Positions 1 through 6,865 of a stretch of 45,056 nt of DNA are shown piece after piece. The stretch is from assembly GCF_022340925.1 (NCBI RefSeq), contig NZ_JAJDNA010000066.1:1-45056 (forward strand), written 5' to 3'. Both the position numbers and the translations under genes were made by a program. The stretch comes from Thiocapsa sp. GTDB lineage: Bacteria; Pseudomonadota; Gammaproteobacteria; Chromatiales; Chromatiaceae. The number at the start of each line of letters is the position of its first letter. The first letter of the stretch is position 1. The notes beneath the pieces were generated by a model that saw only the letters and a list, made by a program, of their open reading frames with translations, did not search any database and was not told the DNA's origin.

Positions 1-125
1 AGATCGGCGAAGTGGACGTACTCCGCATAGAGCGCGATCGGCACACCGGTCTGCTCGCGCAGACGATCGGCCAGCTTACGCAGACGGAACTCGGAGAGGG
101 CGGGTGCACCACGGAGCACGAGCAT
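1..125 (-). CDS. purL: Phosphoribosylformylglycinamidine synthase, N-terminal part (cut by window edge)
   Basis: Only the first 41 codons are inside the window. The ATG lies at 125 on the minus strand and the frame stays open to base 1. The peptide begins MLVLRGAPALSEFRLRKL and reaches AEYVHFADL, which matches the start of the large gammaproteobacterial PurL (ILRGSPALS...YAEYVHFADL in Escherichia coli). PurL converts FGAR, glutamine and ATP to FGAM in purine synthesis in the cytoplasm. It follows queE by 108 bp on the same strand. A Shine-Dalgarno match is weak. Identity is clear from the family-specific N-terminus; nothing can be said of the remaining roughly 1250 residues. Confidence 0.9.
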   Translation of the reverse strand, partial: MLVLRGAPALSEFRLRKLADRLREQTGVPIALYAEYVHFAD

Positions 126-233
126 CGGCAATCACTCTGGGTTCTGGGTGTCGACGCGACATCATACGCGAGAACGCATGCCGCAGGGCGCGAGAGCGCC
201 ACGCCGGCAGCCCCGGCGCCAGCCGCTGTCGGA

Positions 234-875
234 TCAGGGGATGCCGAGGAGCTTATGGGTCTGGATGCTGAGGCGCCAGTGCGGACGGGCCCTGCAATAG
301 GCGATCGTCCGATGGGTATTGGCGAGGCGATCGGGTCCATCCATCGGCTGCAGAAAGAAGTGCTCGAACGCGAGCTGCTCGAGGTCTTCGGGCGAGAGAC
401 CAGGCTGGGGGAAGACGAGCTTGAGCTCCTGGCCGGTCCGTTGCACGAGGTCCGCGCCCGCCTTGGGGCTGACGCAGATCCAGTCGACGCCGTCTGGCAC
501 CGGCCGTGTCCCGTTGGTCTCGATGGCGACCTCGAATCCCCGCTCGTGCAGGGACTCGATCAGGGGGCGATCGAGCTGCAGCAGGGGCTCGCCGCCGGTC
601 AGGACGACCAAGGGTCGCCCGCGAGGGCGGTCGCCCCCGGACCAGATCGACTCGATGCGCCGGGCGAGCGCCTCGGGGTCCTTGTAGACGCCACCGCCTG
701 CGCCGTCCGTGCCCCGGAAGTCGGTATCGCAGAAACGGCAGATGGCCGAGGCCCGATCCTGCTCCCGCCCGGACCACAGATTGCAACCCGCGAAACGGCA
801 GAAGACGGCGGCGCGACCGGCTTGCGCACCCTCCCCCTGCAAGGTGTAGTAGACCTCTTTGACGCTGTAGCTCAT
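234..875 (-). CDS. queE: 7-carboxy-7-deazaguanine synthase (radical SAM)
   Basis: This 213-residue radical SAM enzyme converts 6-carboxytetrahydropterin (the QueD product) to 7-carboxy-7-deazaguanine on the way to preQ0 and queuosine. The cluster-binding cysteines follow the expanded QueE pattern Cys-x14-Cys-x2-Cys (CNLW...ICRFC, about residues 30-48) rather than the ordinary CxxxCxxC. The N-terminus VKEVYYTLQGEGAQAGR and the substrate/SAM motif VVLTGGEPLLQ are family hallmarks. The start codon overlaps the stop of the upstream queD gene by 4 bp, which implies translational coupling. With queC it forms a queC-queD-queE operon. Length is normal for the family. Confidence 0.93.
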   Translation of the reverse strand: MSYSVKEVYYTLQGEGAQAGRAAVFCRFAGCNLWSGREQDRASAICRFCDTDFRGTDGAGGGVYKDPEALARRIESIWSGGDRPRGRPLVVLTGGEPLLQLDRPLIESLHERGFEVAIETNGTRPVPDGVDWICVSPKAGADLVQRTGQELKLVFPQPGLSPEDLEQLAFEHFFLQPMDGPDRLANTHRTIAYCRARPHWRLSIQTHKLLGIP

Positions 876-1966
876 AGCGGGAGCGTCGGGCCGAGCTCAC
901 TCCAACACAGAATTGCCCCGCAGCCGCGGGTTTCATGAAGGTCGATCCGATCCAGCTGAGGCAGCACCGCGGCGACCTCCTCGCGGATCCACAGGAGGAG
1001 ATTGGCGGGATCGGGGTGTCGCAGGCGGGGCAGCTCGTCGAGCCGATGGTGGTCGAGGCGATCGTAGACCGGCCTGAACAGGACCTTGACGTCCCCGTAG
1101 TCGACTGTCCATCCAAGAACCTCGTCCAGGGGCGCGGTGAGATGCAGACGGAGCAGATAGCTGTGACCATGCAGACGCCGCCGCGGGTGGTCCACCGGTG
1201 CCCGCACCAGACGCACTGCGCTCTCGAAGCGCTGCTCCTTCCAGATCCGATAATGCTGGCCGTCGTAATGACAGCCGGCCGTCTGTGTCTCAAAGACGGT
1301 GACGCAGGAGAGGGCCGGCAGAACCGGTTGCACCCGTTCCCAGATCCAGCGGGCCAGCATCTCGCTCGTCGGGTTCTCCAGCCCGGCGACCTCGTTCAGG
1401 CAAGCGAGGTCGAGCTCGGCGTGAACGGGTGCCCAGATCGCCTGGAGCCGGTCGAAGTCGATACCCATGTCGGCGCCGGCGAGATCCTGCTTGGCATGCA
1501 GGATGACCTCGAACCCATGTCCGTGCATGCGCCCGCAAGGATGGCCCTCGGGCACGTTTGGAAGACGATGCGCCGCCTCGAAACGGAACCGGCGCCAGAC
1601 CTGGACCTGCTCTGCGCCGTCCAGGTCGGCCCCCTGATCAAGGGTGCTCTGGACACCCACCGTGTCGATACCCGGGACTGCCAGCCTCCCCCGCACCCAA
1701 CGTGCCAGGTTCTCATCGGTTGGGACGGGCAGATGACCGTTGAGGTCGCTGTAGTCCAGCGGCTCGACGCAGCCCTTCAGTGCTCGGGTGAGCGCCTCGG
1801 TCTCGCCTCCCGGAAACGGCGCCCAGGCGGCGGGGAGCTCAGCCCGGACCCTGGCGACGAAACCATGCCCGTGGAGCCGGCGCGAGCGGTGCCCGGCGGG
1901 AAGGACGGAGACGCGCCGCGCCGCCTCGAAGGGGACGGCGGCGACATGAAACAGGCGTTCGGTCAT
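872..1966 (-). CDS. queD: Three-domain 6-carboxytetrahydropterin synthase-like protein
   Basis: The ATG at 1966 (MTERLFHV) is 13 bp after the queC stop; a longer frame upstream runs into queC and is unlikely. The 364-residue product holds three tandem QueD/PTPS units of about 120 residues; ordinary QueD has one. The middle unit (about 125-240) is complete: zinc ligands His133, His148 and His150, catalytic Cys144 and acidic Glu226. Unit 1 (1-120) keeps the HGH pair (32-34) but has Arg17 for the first zinc His and Ser28 for the Cys. Unit 3 (241-364) keeps HGH (266-268) and Glu345 but has Val251 and Arg262 at those positions. QueD makes 6-carboxytetrahydropterin from dihydroneopterin triphosphate; I infer that only the middle unit is catalytic. 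Position between queC and queE supports the role. Confidence 0.88.
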   Translation of the reverse strand: MTERLFHVAAVPFEAARRVSVLPAGHRSRRLHGHGFVARVRAELPAAWAPFPGGETEALTRALKGCVEPLDYSDLNGHLPVPTDENLARWVRGRLAVPGIDTVGVQSTLDQGADLDGAEQVQVWRRFRFEAAHRLPNVPEGHPCGRMHGHGFEVILHAKQDLAGADMGIDFDRLQAIWAPVHAELDLACLNEVAGLENPTSEMLARWIWERVQPVLPALSCVTVFETQTAGCHYDGQHYRIWKEQRFESAVRLVRAPVDHPRRRLHGHSYLLRLHLTAPLDEVLGWTVDYGDVKVLFRPVYDRLDHHRLDELPRLRHPDPANLLLWIREEVAAVLPQLDRIDLHETRGCGAILCWSELGPTLPL

Positions 1967-1979
1967 CTGGTCTTTGTTT

Positions 1980-2675
1980 CTAGGTTGAGGCAAAACGGGA
2001 CAGGAGTGGGTCCGGATAACCGGCCTCCGCGAAACCCTTTGCACGCAACAGACACGAGTCACAGTGACCGCAGGGGCGGCCATCCGTTCCAGGGTCGTAG
2101 CAGCTGCTGGTCAGGCCGTAATCGACACCCAGCGAGATCCCCTTGGCGATGATCTCGGCCTTGGTCAAGGACATCAATGGCGCGTGGATCTTGAGTCGCT
2201 GGCGCCCCTCGACCGCCGCCGCGGTCGCCAGGTTGGCCATGCGCTCGAAGGCTTCGATGAAGGCCGGCCGACAATCGGGGTAGCCCGAGTAGTCCTGCGC
2301 ATTGACGCCGATGAAGATGTCGTCGGCGCCAAGGGTCTCGGCCCATGCCAGCGCGAAGGACAGAAACACCGTATTGCGCGCGGGGACGTAGGTGACCGGA
2401 ATCCCCACACCGATCGCCTGGGCGGATCGCCCTTTGGGGACCGGGATGTCGGCCGTCAGCGCCGAGCCACCGAAGCGCCGCAGATCGATGTCGATGACGG
2501 CGTGATCCGCGACACCGATCGAGCACGCAACAGCCGCGGCGGACTCGAGCTCGGCACGGTGACGCTGTCCGTAGCGGAACGACAACGCATAGAGCGCGAA
2601 ACCATCGGACTTCGCGATCGCGAGCGTGGTCGAGGAATCCAGGCCACCGCTCAGGAGGACGACTGCCGGCGTCAT
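1980..2675 (-). CDS. queC: 7-cyano-7-deazaguanine (preQ0) synthase
   Basis: A 231-residue ATP-dependent enzyme that converts 7-carboxy-7-deazaguanine to preQ0. The N-terminal PP-loop is [14 protein letters not shown] (about residues 5-18), followed by the QueC signature LSFRYGQRH. The C-terminal zinc site is intact, with four cysteines spaced C-x9-C-x2-C-x2-C in SSCYDP...CGHCDSC. It is the first gene of queC-queD-queE. The preQ0 product could serve queuosine tRNA or, in some organisms, DNA modification; no DNA-modification genes are present here, so tRNA is the default reading. Confidence 0.95.
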   Translation of the reverse strand: MTPAVVLLSGGLDSSTTLAIAKSDGFALYALSFRYGQRHRAELESAAAVACSIGVADHAVIDIDLRRFGGSALTADIPVPKGRSAQAIGVGIPVTYVPARNTVFLSFALAWAETLGADDIFIGVNAQDYSGYPDCRPAFIEAFERMANLATAAAVEGRQRLKIHAPLMSLTKAEIIAKGISLGVDYGLTSSCYDPGTDGRPCGHCDSCLLRAKGFAEAGYPDPLLSRFAST

Positions 2676-2802
2676 CGAATCGTTCGATCCCGAGCGCCCC
2701 CAGCGAGGACACCAGGACCCCGCAGCCCCCTTCGGGGTGCGCCTCGGATCGCCGGATCGGGCGCCGGTTTGCCGCCGCCTCCAGACGCCGGCCAGCAGGG
2801 AC

Positions 2803-3273
2803 TCAGGGGCATATGGGATGCCGCGACGGCCCGGTTGGGTCGTCGCGATCGTGGTCCTGGGATCCTTTTACGGTCGGATCACCGATGCCGATGTGGCTGA
2901 GACTGCGGCCCGACTCGAGCCACAGTAACGCCCGGATACGCGACATTGCGGTGTCGCCAACATCCGAAAACTCGATTCCAAGGATCCAGGCATCCTCGCT
3001 GCTGCCGGGAGAAGCCCACACCACCGAGCCAACCGCCTGGATTCCTTCCGGGACCTCGGGCGACTCCATCTCGACGAGCAAACGCGATCGCACCGCGAAG
3101 AGCCGGTCGGCTCGCACCTGGAGCCCCCCTTCGCTGATGTTGCGGCCCAGCACTTGGTGTACGCCCGGCACGCAATCGCCGGTCCCCGAACCCAGCTGCA
3201 TCAGGCGGGCACTGCAGTTCCACGGCACGCGTTCATGGCCTCGCCGATCCCAATCTGCACCACTGGACTCCAT
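2803..3273 (-). CDS. PilZ-domain protein
   Basis: A 156-residue protein with one PilZ domain, the usual cyclic-di-GMP binding fold. Motifs are the arginine segment DRRGHERVP near residues 8-16 and the NISEGGLQV segment, corresponding to the (D/N)xSxxG motif, near residues 44-52; a beta-rich stretch ending in VVWASPG and LGIEFSDV completes the domain. A longer frame starts at 3366, but the ATG at 3273 follows a G-rich run (GGGGGGA) and begins just before the domain. The C-terminal 30 residues are charged and not assigned. It lies 127 bp upstream of queC on the same strand, with no evident functional link. Confidence 0.75.
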   Translation of the reverse strand: MESSGADWDRRGHERVPWNCSARLMQLGSGTGDCVPGVHQVLGRNISEGGLQVRADRLFAVRSRLLVEMESPEVPEGIQAVGSVVWASPGSSEDAWILGIEFSDVGDTAMSRIRALLWLESGRSLSHIGIGDPTVKGSQDHDRDDPTGPSRHPICP

Positions 3274-3802
3274 AGGTCCCCCCACTCGGCACACAAGATC
3301 AAGACAACGCCGGGGAATCAGCCCCCCGCTCCATCCTTTCGCCCGCCCAGCAGCGAACGGGTCCACGTCGAGCGACGACGCCTAGGACACAGCTGCGGTG
3401 GCTTGACTTCACGAGGGCGCTCCCGGAGAGGGCCGAACGGGTCGCTCCCCGAGCCAGACGCAGAACACCAGTGCCAGACGGACGAGATAAGGATAGCGTC
3501 CGCCCGAGAGCCTGTCGACCAGCCCCTGCCTCCCCGGACCCGCCGGATCACGCAGGCTGGACCCGCAGGGTCGAGTGCATCAGGTCGTCACGAGTGGGGG
3601 GCGCGAAGGGGACGAAGGCCGAAGACCGCCACCGCAGCGGTGTCGCCAACAAGGAGGCAGGAGATCTATCCCGCCATGCCCAACGGCGCGAAGCCGTCGG
3701 GCATGGTGCGATCCGGGTTAGTCGAGGAGTTCGGATCGCGAGCCGGCCGAATGACGAGGCCGCATTCGATCAAGGTCTTCTCAGGTACGGAGCAAGGCTG
3801 GA
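3274..3802. other. Intergenic region between LH2 genes and PilZ gene
   Basis: No supported gene in these 529 bp. A stop-free minus-strand frame of about 55 codons ending at 3409 contains a hydrophobic segment (YLVRLALVFCVW) but has no plausible start or ribosome site, and I do not recognise it. The only clear structure is the hairpin at 3674-3706. Confidence 0.5.
3674..3706 (-). terminator. Strong hairpin downstream of the LH2 genes
   Basis: The arms at 3674-3687 and 3693-3706 pair over about 13 of 14 positions around a GCGAA loop, 97 nt after the last pucA stop on the same strand. There is no T-run after it, so it may be a 3'-end stabilising hairpin rather than a classical intrinsic terminator. 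Stable hairpins that protect antenna mRNA are known in purple bacteria. Confidence 0.5.
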
Positions 3803-3967
3803 TCAGGCCCAGCCGAAGCCCATCCGGAACACCACCGCGTGCAGAGCCAGGGCGATGATCAGGACGGCGAAGAGGATCGGCATCAGCCAGTTGGCGGGAT
3901 TGAGGACAAGCCAGACCTTCCAGTCGTCTTCCGGGTTTTTCGGCTTGGCGATTTTGACGTCACTCAT
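3803..3967 (-). CDS. pucA: Light-harvesting complex LH2 alpha polypeptide (short form)
   Basis: A 54-residue integral membrane antenna polypeptide: MSDVKIAKPKNPEDDW, then the KVWLVLNPANWLMP entry motif, one transmembrane helix, and the bacteriochlorophyll-binding His in ALALHAVVF, ending GFGWA. The pattern is that of LH2-type alpha chains of Chromatiaceae. The ATG at 3967 has a GGGAG ribosome site. It sits 24 bp after a beta gene, the usual pucB-pucA order. The protein stops right after the helix, unlike its neighbour at 4206-4589. It binds BChl and carotenoid in the ring-shaped antenna of the photosynthetic membrane. The exact spectral type (B800-850, B800-820 or low-light) cannot be told from the sequence. 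Confidence 0.88.
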   Translation of the reverse strand: MSDVKIAKPKNPEDDWKVWLVLNPANWLMPILFAVLIIALALHAVVFRMGFGWA

Positions 3968-3991
3968 GGGTTTGCTCCCGTCGAATTCAGC

Positions 3992-4129
3992 TCAGAACCA
4001 GGGATTGGCAGCAATCACCATGAGGTGAACGAGCGCTGCGATCCCAACGAACGCGGTGTAGGTCACCTTGAACTGCTCGTGGAACTCTTTTGCCTGCTGG
4101 TCGGTGAGTCCGGACAACGAGTCGGCCAT
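3992..4129 (-). CDS. pucB: Light-harvesting complex LH2 beta polypeptide (short form)
   Basis: A 45-residue antenna polypeptide: MADSLSGLTDQQAKEF, HEQFKVTYTAFVGIAAL, the BChl-ligand His in ALVHLMV, and the terminal ANPWF. The HEQFKVTYTAFVG segment fits LH2 beta; LH1 beta of this group instead has SMYAWFGL and ends in RPWL. The ATG at 4129 follows a strong GGGAGG ribosome site. It forms a pair with the pucA gene 24 bp downstream and lies 76 bp after the first pair, probably in one transcript. Confidence 0.88.
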   Translation of the reverse strand: MADSLSGLTDQQAKEFHEQFKVTYTAFVGIAALVHLMVIAANPWF

Positions 4130-4205
4130 CGTCTAACCTCCCCTCATTGATGAGGTCTGATCAGAAGCGTCATGCGGTTCCGGCGCTGAATAGGTCGATC
4201 CCGTC

Positions 4206-4589
4206 TCAGGCGGCCTCAGGGGTCGGTACGACCTCTACGGGGATCGGCTGAAGGGGCGAACCCGCCGGGGGTGCTGCTTCGGCTGGTGCTGCTTCGGCTG
4301 GTGCTGCTTCGGCTGGTGCTGCTTCGGCTGGTGCTGCTTCGGCTGGTGCTGCCGCTTCGACCGGGGCTGGCGCCTCAACCGGCACCGCTTCTTGAGCTCG
4401 CTCGACGCCCGGCGCCGCCTTGCTGGACTCCCAGGCGTTACCAGGGAGGGAGAATGCGTAGAGATGCACCGCCAAGGCGACGACGAGAACGGCGAAGAGA
4501 ATCGGCATCAGCCAGACCGCCGGGTTCAAGACCAGCCAAATCCGATAATCCTGCTCACTCGGTCTGTAGTCAAAAACGTTTTGTGGCAC
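4206..4589 (-). CDS. pucA: LH2 alpha polypeptide with Ala-Pro-Glu repeat tail
   Basis: A 127-residue antenna alpha chain. Residues 1-55 are a normal core: YRIWLVLNPAVWLMP entry motif, one transmembrane helix and the BChl-ligand His in VALAVHLYAF. After the helix, residues 60-127 form a low-complexity tail rich in Ala, Pro and Glu, with five APAEA-type units encoded by perfect 15-bp repeats (4270-4344), ending near PVEVVPTPEAA. Typical alpha chains are 50-70 residues. By normal topology the C-terminus is periplasmic, so the tail would project from the ring there unless it is cut off. The start is GTG at 4589 behind GGGAGG. It lies 19 bp after the beta gene at 4609-4824. Confidence 0.88.
   Translation of the reverse strand: MPQNVFDYRPSEQDYRIWLVLNPAVWLMPILFAVLVVALAVHLYAFSLPGNAWESSKAAPGVERAQEAVPVEAPAPVEAAAPAEAAPAEAAPAEAAPAEAAPAEAAPPAGSPLQPIPVEVVPTPEAA
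4270..4344 (-). repeat. Five perfect 15-bp tandem repeats inside pucA
   Basis: Five identical copies of a 15-bp unit (plus strand GGTGCTGCTTCGGCT), followed by a partial copy to about 4352. The unit keeps the frame and encodes five residues per copy (Ala-Pro-Ala-Glu-Ala register). Complete identity at the DNA level, including third positions, points to recent slippage or unequal exchange. Confidence 0.95.
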
Positions 4590-4608
4590 AGCGGGTTACC
4601 TCCCAAAG

Positions 4609-4824
4609 TCAGAACCAGGGTTTGCTCGCGATCACGAACAGATGCACGATCGCCGCGATACCGACGAAAGCGGTATAGGTCACCTTGAACTGCTCATGGA
4701 ACTCCTTTGCCTGTGCTTCGGTCAGCCCAGACAGGCTGCTGCCTTGTTGCGCGACCGCAGGTTTCGCCTGCACTTGAGGTTTGCCGCCGACAGGTGGTGC
4801 GGCGGGAGAGCGCTGCTCTGCCAT
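4609..4824 (-). CDS. pucB: LH2 beta polypeptide with N-terminal extension
   Basis: A 71-residue antenna beta chain. Residues 30-71 match the short beta of this cluster (SLSGLTEAQAKEF, HEQFKVTYTAFVGIAAI, ligand His in AIVHLFV, terminal SKPWF). Residues 1-29 are extra, rich in Pro, Ala, Gln and Lys (APPVGGKPQVQAKPAV). By normal topology the N-terminus is cytoplasmic, the opposite face from the alpha tail. The ATG at 4824 has a GGAGG site at good spacing. It is the first gene of the four-gene puc unit, with about 135 nt of leader from the predicted promoter. Confidence 0.88.
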   Translation of the reverse strand: MAEQRSPAAPPVGGKPQVQAKPAVAQQGSSLSGLTEAQAKEFHEQFKVTYTAFVGIAAIVHLFVIASKPWF

Positions 4825-4962
4825 GGATTAGGCCTCCATACGGGTGTTGCCGAAGTCGCCGCGCAGGGTGTGTGCGACGGGTATATTTGGCGAAGATCGC
4901 ACCGGCCGACAACCGTGCGATCTGATGCGTCCAAATACCGGGGGATCCGCAAGTGATCCTGG

Positions 4963-5006
4963 TGTCATAGTAGCTTGACGCTTGGCAATGTCAACCAACT
5001 TTGACA
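4963..5006 (-). promoter_or_regulatory. Paired PpsR/CrtJ-type operator of the puc cluster
   Basis: Two palindromes of the TGT-N12-ACA class are separated by exactly 8 bp. The one at 4989-5006 is perfect, with arms TGTCAA and TTGACA. The one at 4963-4980 is TGTCA...TTGACG, with one mismatch in the outer triplet. TGT-N12-ACA is the established binding site of the redox/light repressor PpsR (CrtJ), and CrtJ binds cooperatively to two such sites 8 bp apart in the Rhodobacter capsulatus bchC promoter. Assignment to PpsR here is by motif only. Confidence 0.75.
4967..4994 (-). promoter_or_regulatory. Predicted sigma-70 promoter of the puc cluster
   Basis: On the minus strand TTGACA (4994-4989) matches the -35 consensus perfectly, and TACTAT (4972-4967) matches 4 of 6 -10 positions, with 16 bp between. 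The -35 is the inner arm of the upstream palindrome and the -10 lies in the centre of the downstream one, so a bound repressor would block polymerase. The predicted start is near 4960. Confidence 0.6.
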
Positions 5007-5077
5007 CATGCGGCGTAGGGGCATGGAGAGCGCCGTGGGCAACGCGGCGCTTCGCCGATCGGCTGGATGCCGGAGCC

Positions 5078-6859
5078 CTATCCGCCGTGCTGGGCCGCGA
5101 TCCGGCGGATTCGCTCAACCATCGCGAGCAATCCGTTGCGGCGCGTCATGCTCAGATGCTCGTCCAAACCGAGGCGAGTGAAGAAGGCCGGGGCGTCGAA
5201 GGCCAGGATGGCCTGTGCGTCCTGACCGGAGTAAAGCTGCTGCAGCAGGGCAATCAGCCCACGGACGATCTTGGCGTCGCTGTCCGCCAAGAACTCGATG
5301 ACGCCGTTGGAGTCGGGCCGCACTCGGGCCGCCATGTAGACGCGGCTCTGGCAACCGGGAACGAAGTTGGCCTCAGTCTTCAGCGCATCGGGCATCCTGG
5401 GCAGGCGCTCGCCGAGGTCCATGATTTGCTGGTGACGCATCGGCCAATCGGGCAAGAGACCGAACAGCTCGGCGATCTCCTCGGCGGCGGCCGCTGGCGA
5501 GGCCGCGCTCGCCAGTGGATAGTGGTCGGCGTTGACCGGCGCCCCGCGGGACCCTTCCGCAAGCGGCCTCGGCGCATCCTGCGTTCGCGCGGGATGGGAT
5601 TGCGCGCCCGCAATGATCGCGGCGACCGCCTCGGCGAGGCGATCGATCTCATCGAGGTCGTTGTAGACGCCGAACGACGCGCGCGCCGTCGAGGCGATGC
5701 CCATTCTGTCCATGAGCGGCTGGCAACAGTGGTGGCCGGTGCGGATGCAGATCCCACAGAGGTCAAGCTGCATCCCGATATCCAGCGTCCCGATCGGCGG
5801 ATCGACCAGGATCCAAGACACCAATGCGGACTTGTGGCGTGCCCTGCCTTTGATCTCGAGACCCGGCAGCTCGCAGAGCCGCTGAGTGGCATGCTGCAAG
5901 AGCCGCTGCTCATGGGCGACAATGTGCTCGAATCCAATGCCCTGGAGCCACTCGATTGCGGCAGCCAGACCGACGGCCCCCGCAATGTGGGGTGTTCCGG
6001 CCTCGAATTTGTTGGGCAGCTGGGCGTAGGTGGTCCGCTCGAAGGTGACCTGCTCGATCATATCCCCGCCCCCCTGATAGGGCGGCATGGCCTCGAGCAG
6101 AGAGCGCTTGCCGTACAGCACCCCGATGCCGGTCGGGCCATACAGCTTGTGCCCAGAAAACACGTAAAAATCCGCATCGAGCGCCTGGACATCCGTCGCG
6201 CCGTGGGCAACCCACTGCGCGCCGTCGATCAGCGCCAAGGCGCCGACCGCATGGGCCTCGTCGATGATCTCCCTGATCGGGTTGATCGTGCCCAGGGCAT
6301 TCGAGACGTGATTCACCGCCACCAGACGAGTGCGGGGTGACAGCAAGCGGCGATACTCGTCGATCTGGAGCTCGCCAGCCTCGTCTACGGGGATGACCCG
6401 AATGCGCGCGCCTGCCGCCTCGGCGGCCCATTGCCACGGTACGATGTTGGAGTGATGCTCCAGCGCCGAGAGGATGATCTCGTCACCGGGCGCGAGGTTG
6501 GCCCGTCCCCAGGAGGCCGCGACCAGATTGATGCCCTCTGTCGTCCCGCGGGTAAAGATGCATTCGGCAGGCTCGGCTGCATGCAGAAAGTGGGCGACCA
6601 CCTCGCGGGCATAGTCATGCATGCGCGTGGCATTGCGCGAGAGCTGGTATGTCCCGCGATGGATGTTCGCGTGGTACTGCTGATGATAGTCGCTGACGGC
6701 ATGGATGACCTGCCGCGGCTGCTGGGTGCTCGCGGCATTGTCCAGATAGGCCAGCGGCCGGCCGTGCACCCGCGTCTCGAGGATCGGGAACTGGGCACGG
6801 ACCGCCCCGAGGTCCAAGGGTACCGAGGGGACGGGGGTCGGCGAAAATCGCGGTGTCAT
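5078..6859 (-). CDS. sufS: Fused cysteine desulfurase-sulfur acceptor (SufS-SufE)
   Basis: A 593-residue fusion. Residues about 15-415 are a class II cysteine desulfurase: start-region YLDNAASTQQP, PLP-binding Lys238 in SGHKLYGPTG, and active-site Cys378 in RTGHHCCQP. A linker rich in Ala and Pro (about 420-460) leads to a SufE domain (about 460-593) with acceptor Cys503 in FVPGCQSRVY. SufS takes sulfur from cysteine and SufE receives the persulfide for Fe-S assembly on SufBCD. No sufBCD is nearby. The start is 6 bp after the glgA stop, so it is probably co-transcribed with the glycogen genes. All key residues of both halves are present. Confidence 0.92.
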   Translation of the reverse strand: MTPRFSPTPVPSVPLDLGAVRAQFPILETRVHGRPLAYLDNAASTQQPRQVIHAVSDYHQQYHANIHRGTYQLSRNATRMHDYAREVVAHFLHAAEPAECIFTRGTTEGINLVAASWGRANLAPGDEIILSALEHHSNIVPWQWAAEAAGARIRVIPVDEAGELQIDEYRRLLSPRTRLVAVNHVSNALGTINPIREIIDEAHAVGALALIDGAQWVAHGATDVQALDADFYVFSGHKLYGPTGIGVLYGKRSLLEAMPPYQGGGDMIEQVTFERTTYAQLPNKFEAGTPHIAGAVGLAAAIEWLQGIGFEHIVAHEQRLLQHATQRLCELPGLEIKGRARHKSALVSWILVDPPIGTLDIGMQLDLCGICIRTGHHCCQPLMDRMGIASTARASFGVYNDLDEIDRLAEAVAAIIAGAQSHPARTQDAPRPLAEGSRGAPVNADHYPLASAASPAAAAEEIAELFGLLPDWPMRHQQIMDLGERLPRMPDALKTEANFVPGCQSRVYMAARVRPDSNGVIEFLADSDAKIVRGLIALLQQLYSGQDAQAILAFDAPAFFTRLGLDEHLSMTRRNGLLAMVERIRRIAAQHGG

Positions 6860-6865
6860 CTTGGC

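Noticed and set aside
935..2152. Plus-strand open frame of 405 codons across queD
   Set aside because: Antisense to a gene with conserved QueD motifs; no family resemblance of its own.
3409..3576. Possible small gene with a hydrophobic segment on the minus strand
   Set aside because: No start codon or ribosome site is apparent in the stop-to-stop frame, and I recognise no family. It may be a remnant.
4270..4344. CRISPR-like or minisatellite array
   Set aside because: The copies are contiguous, 15 bp, in frame and coding; there are no spacers.
3803..4824. LH1 (pufBA) identity for the antenna genes
   Set aside because: The beta chains have HEQFKVTYTAFVG and end in PWF, unlike LH1 beta of purple sulfur bacteria, and no pufLM follows. 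LH2 fits better.
4982..6340. Long plus-strand open frame of 452 codons
   Set aside because: It lies wholly antisense to the sufS-sufE gene, whose catalytic motifs are clear, and its product has no recognisable domain. High GC gives many such open antisense frames.
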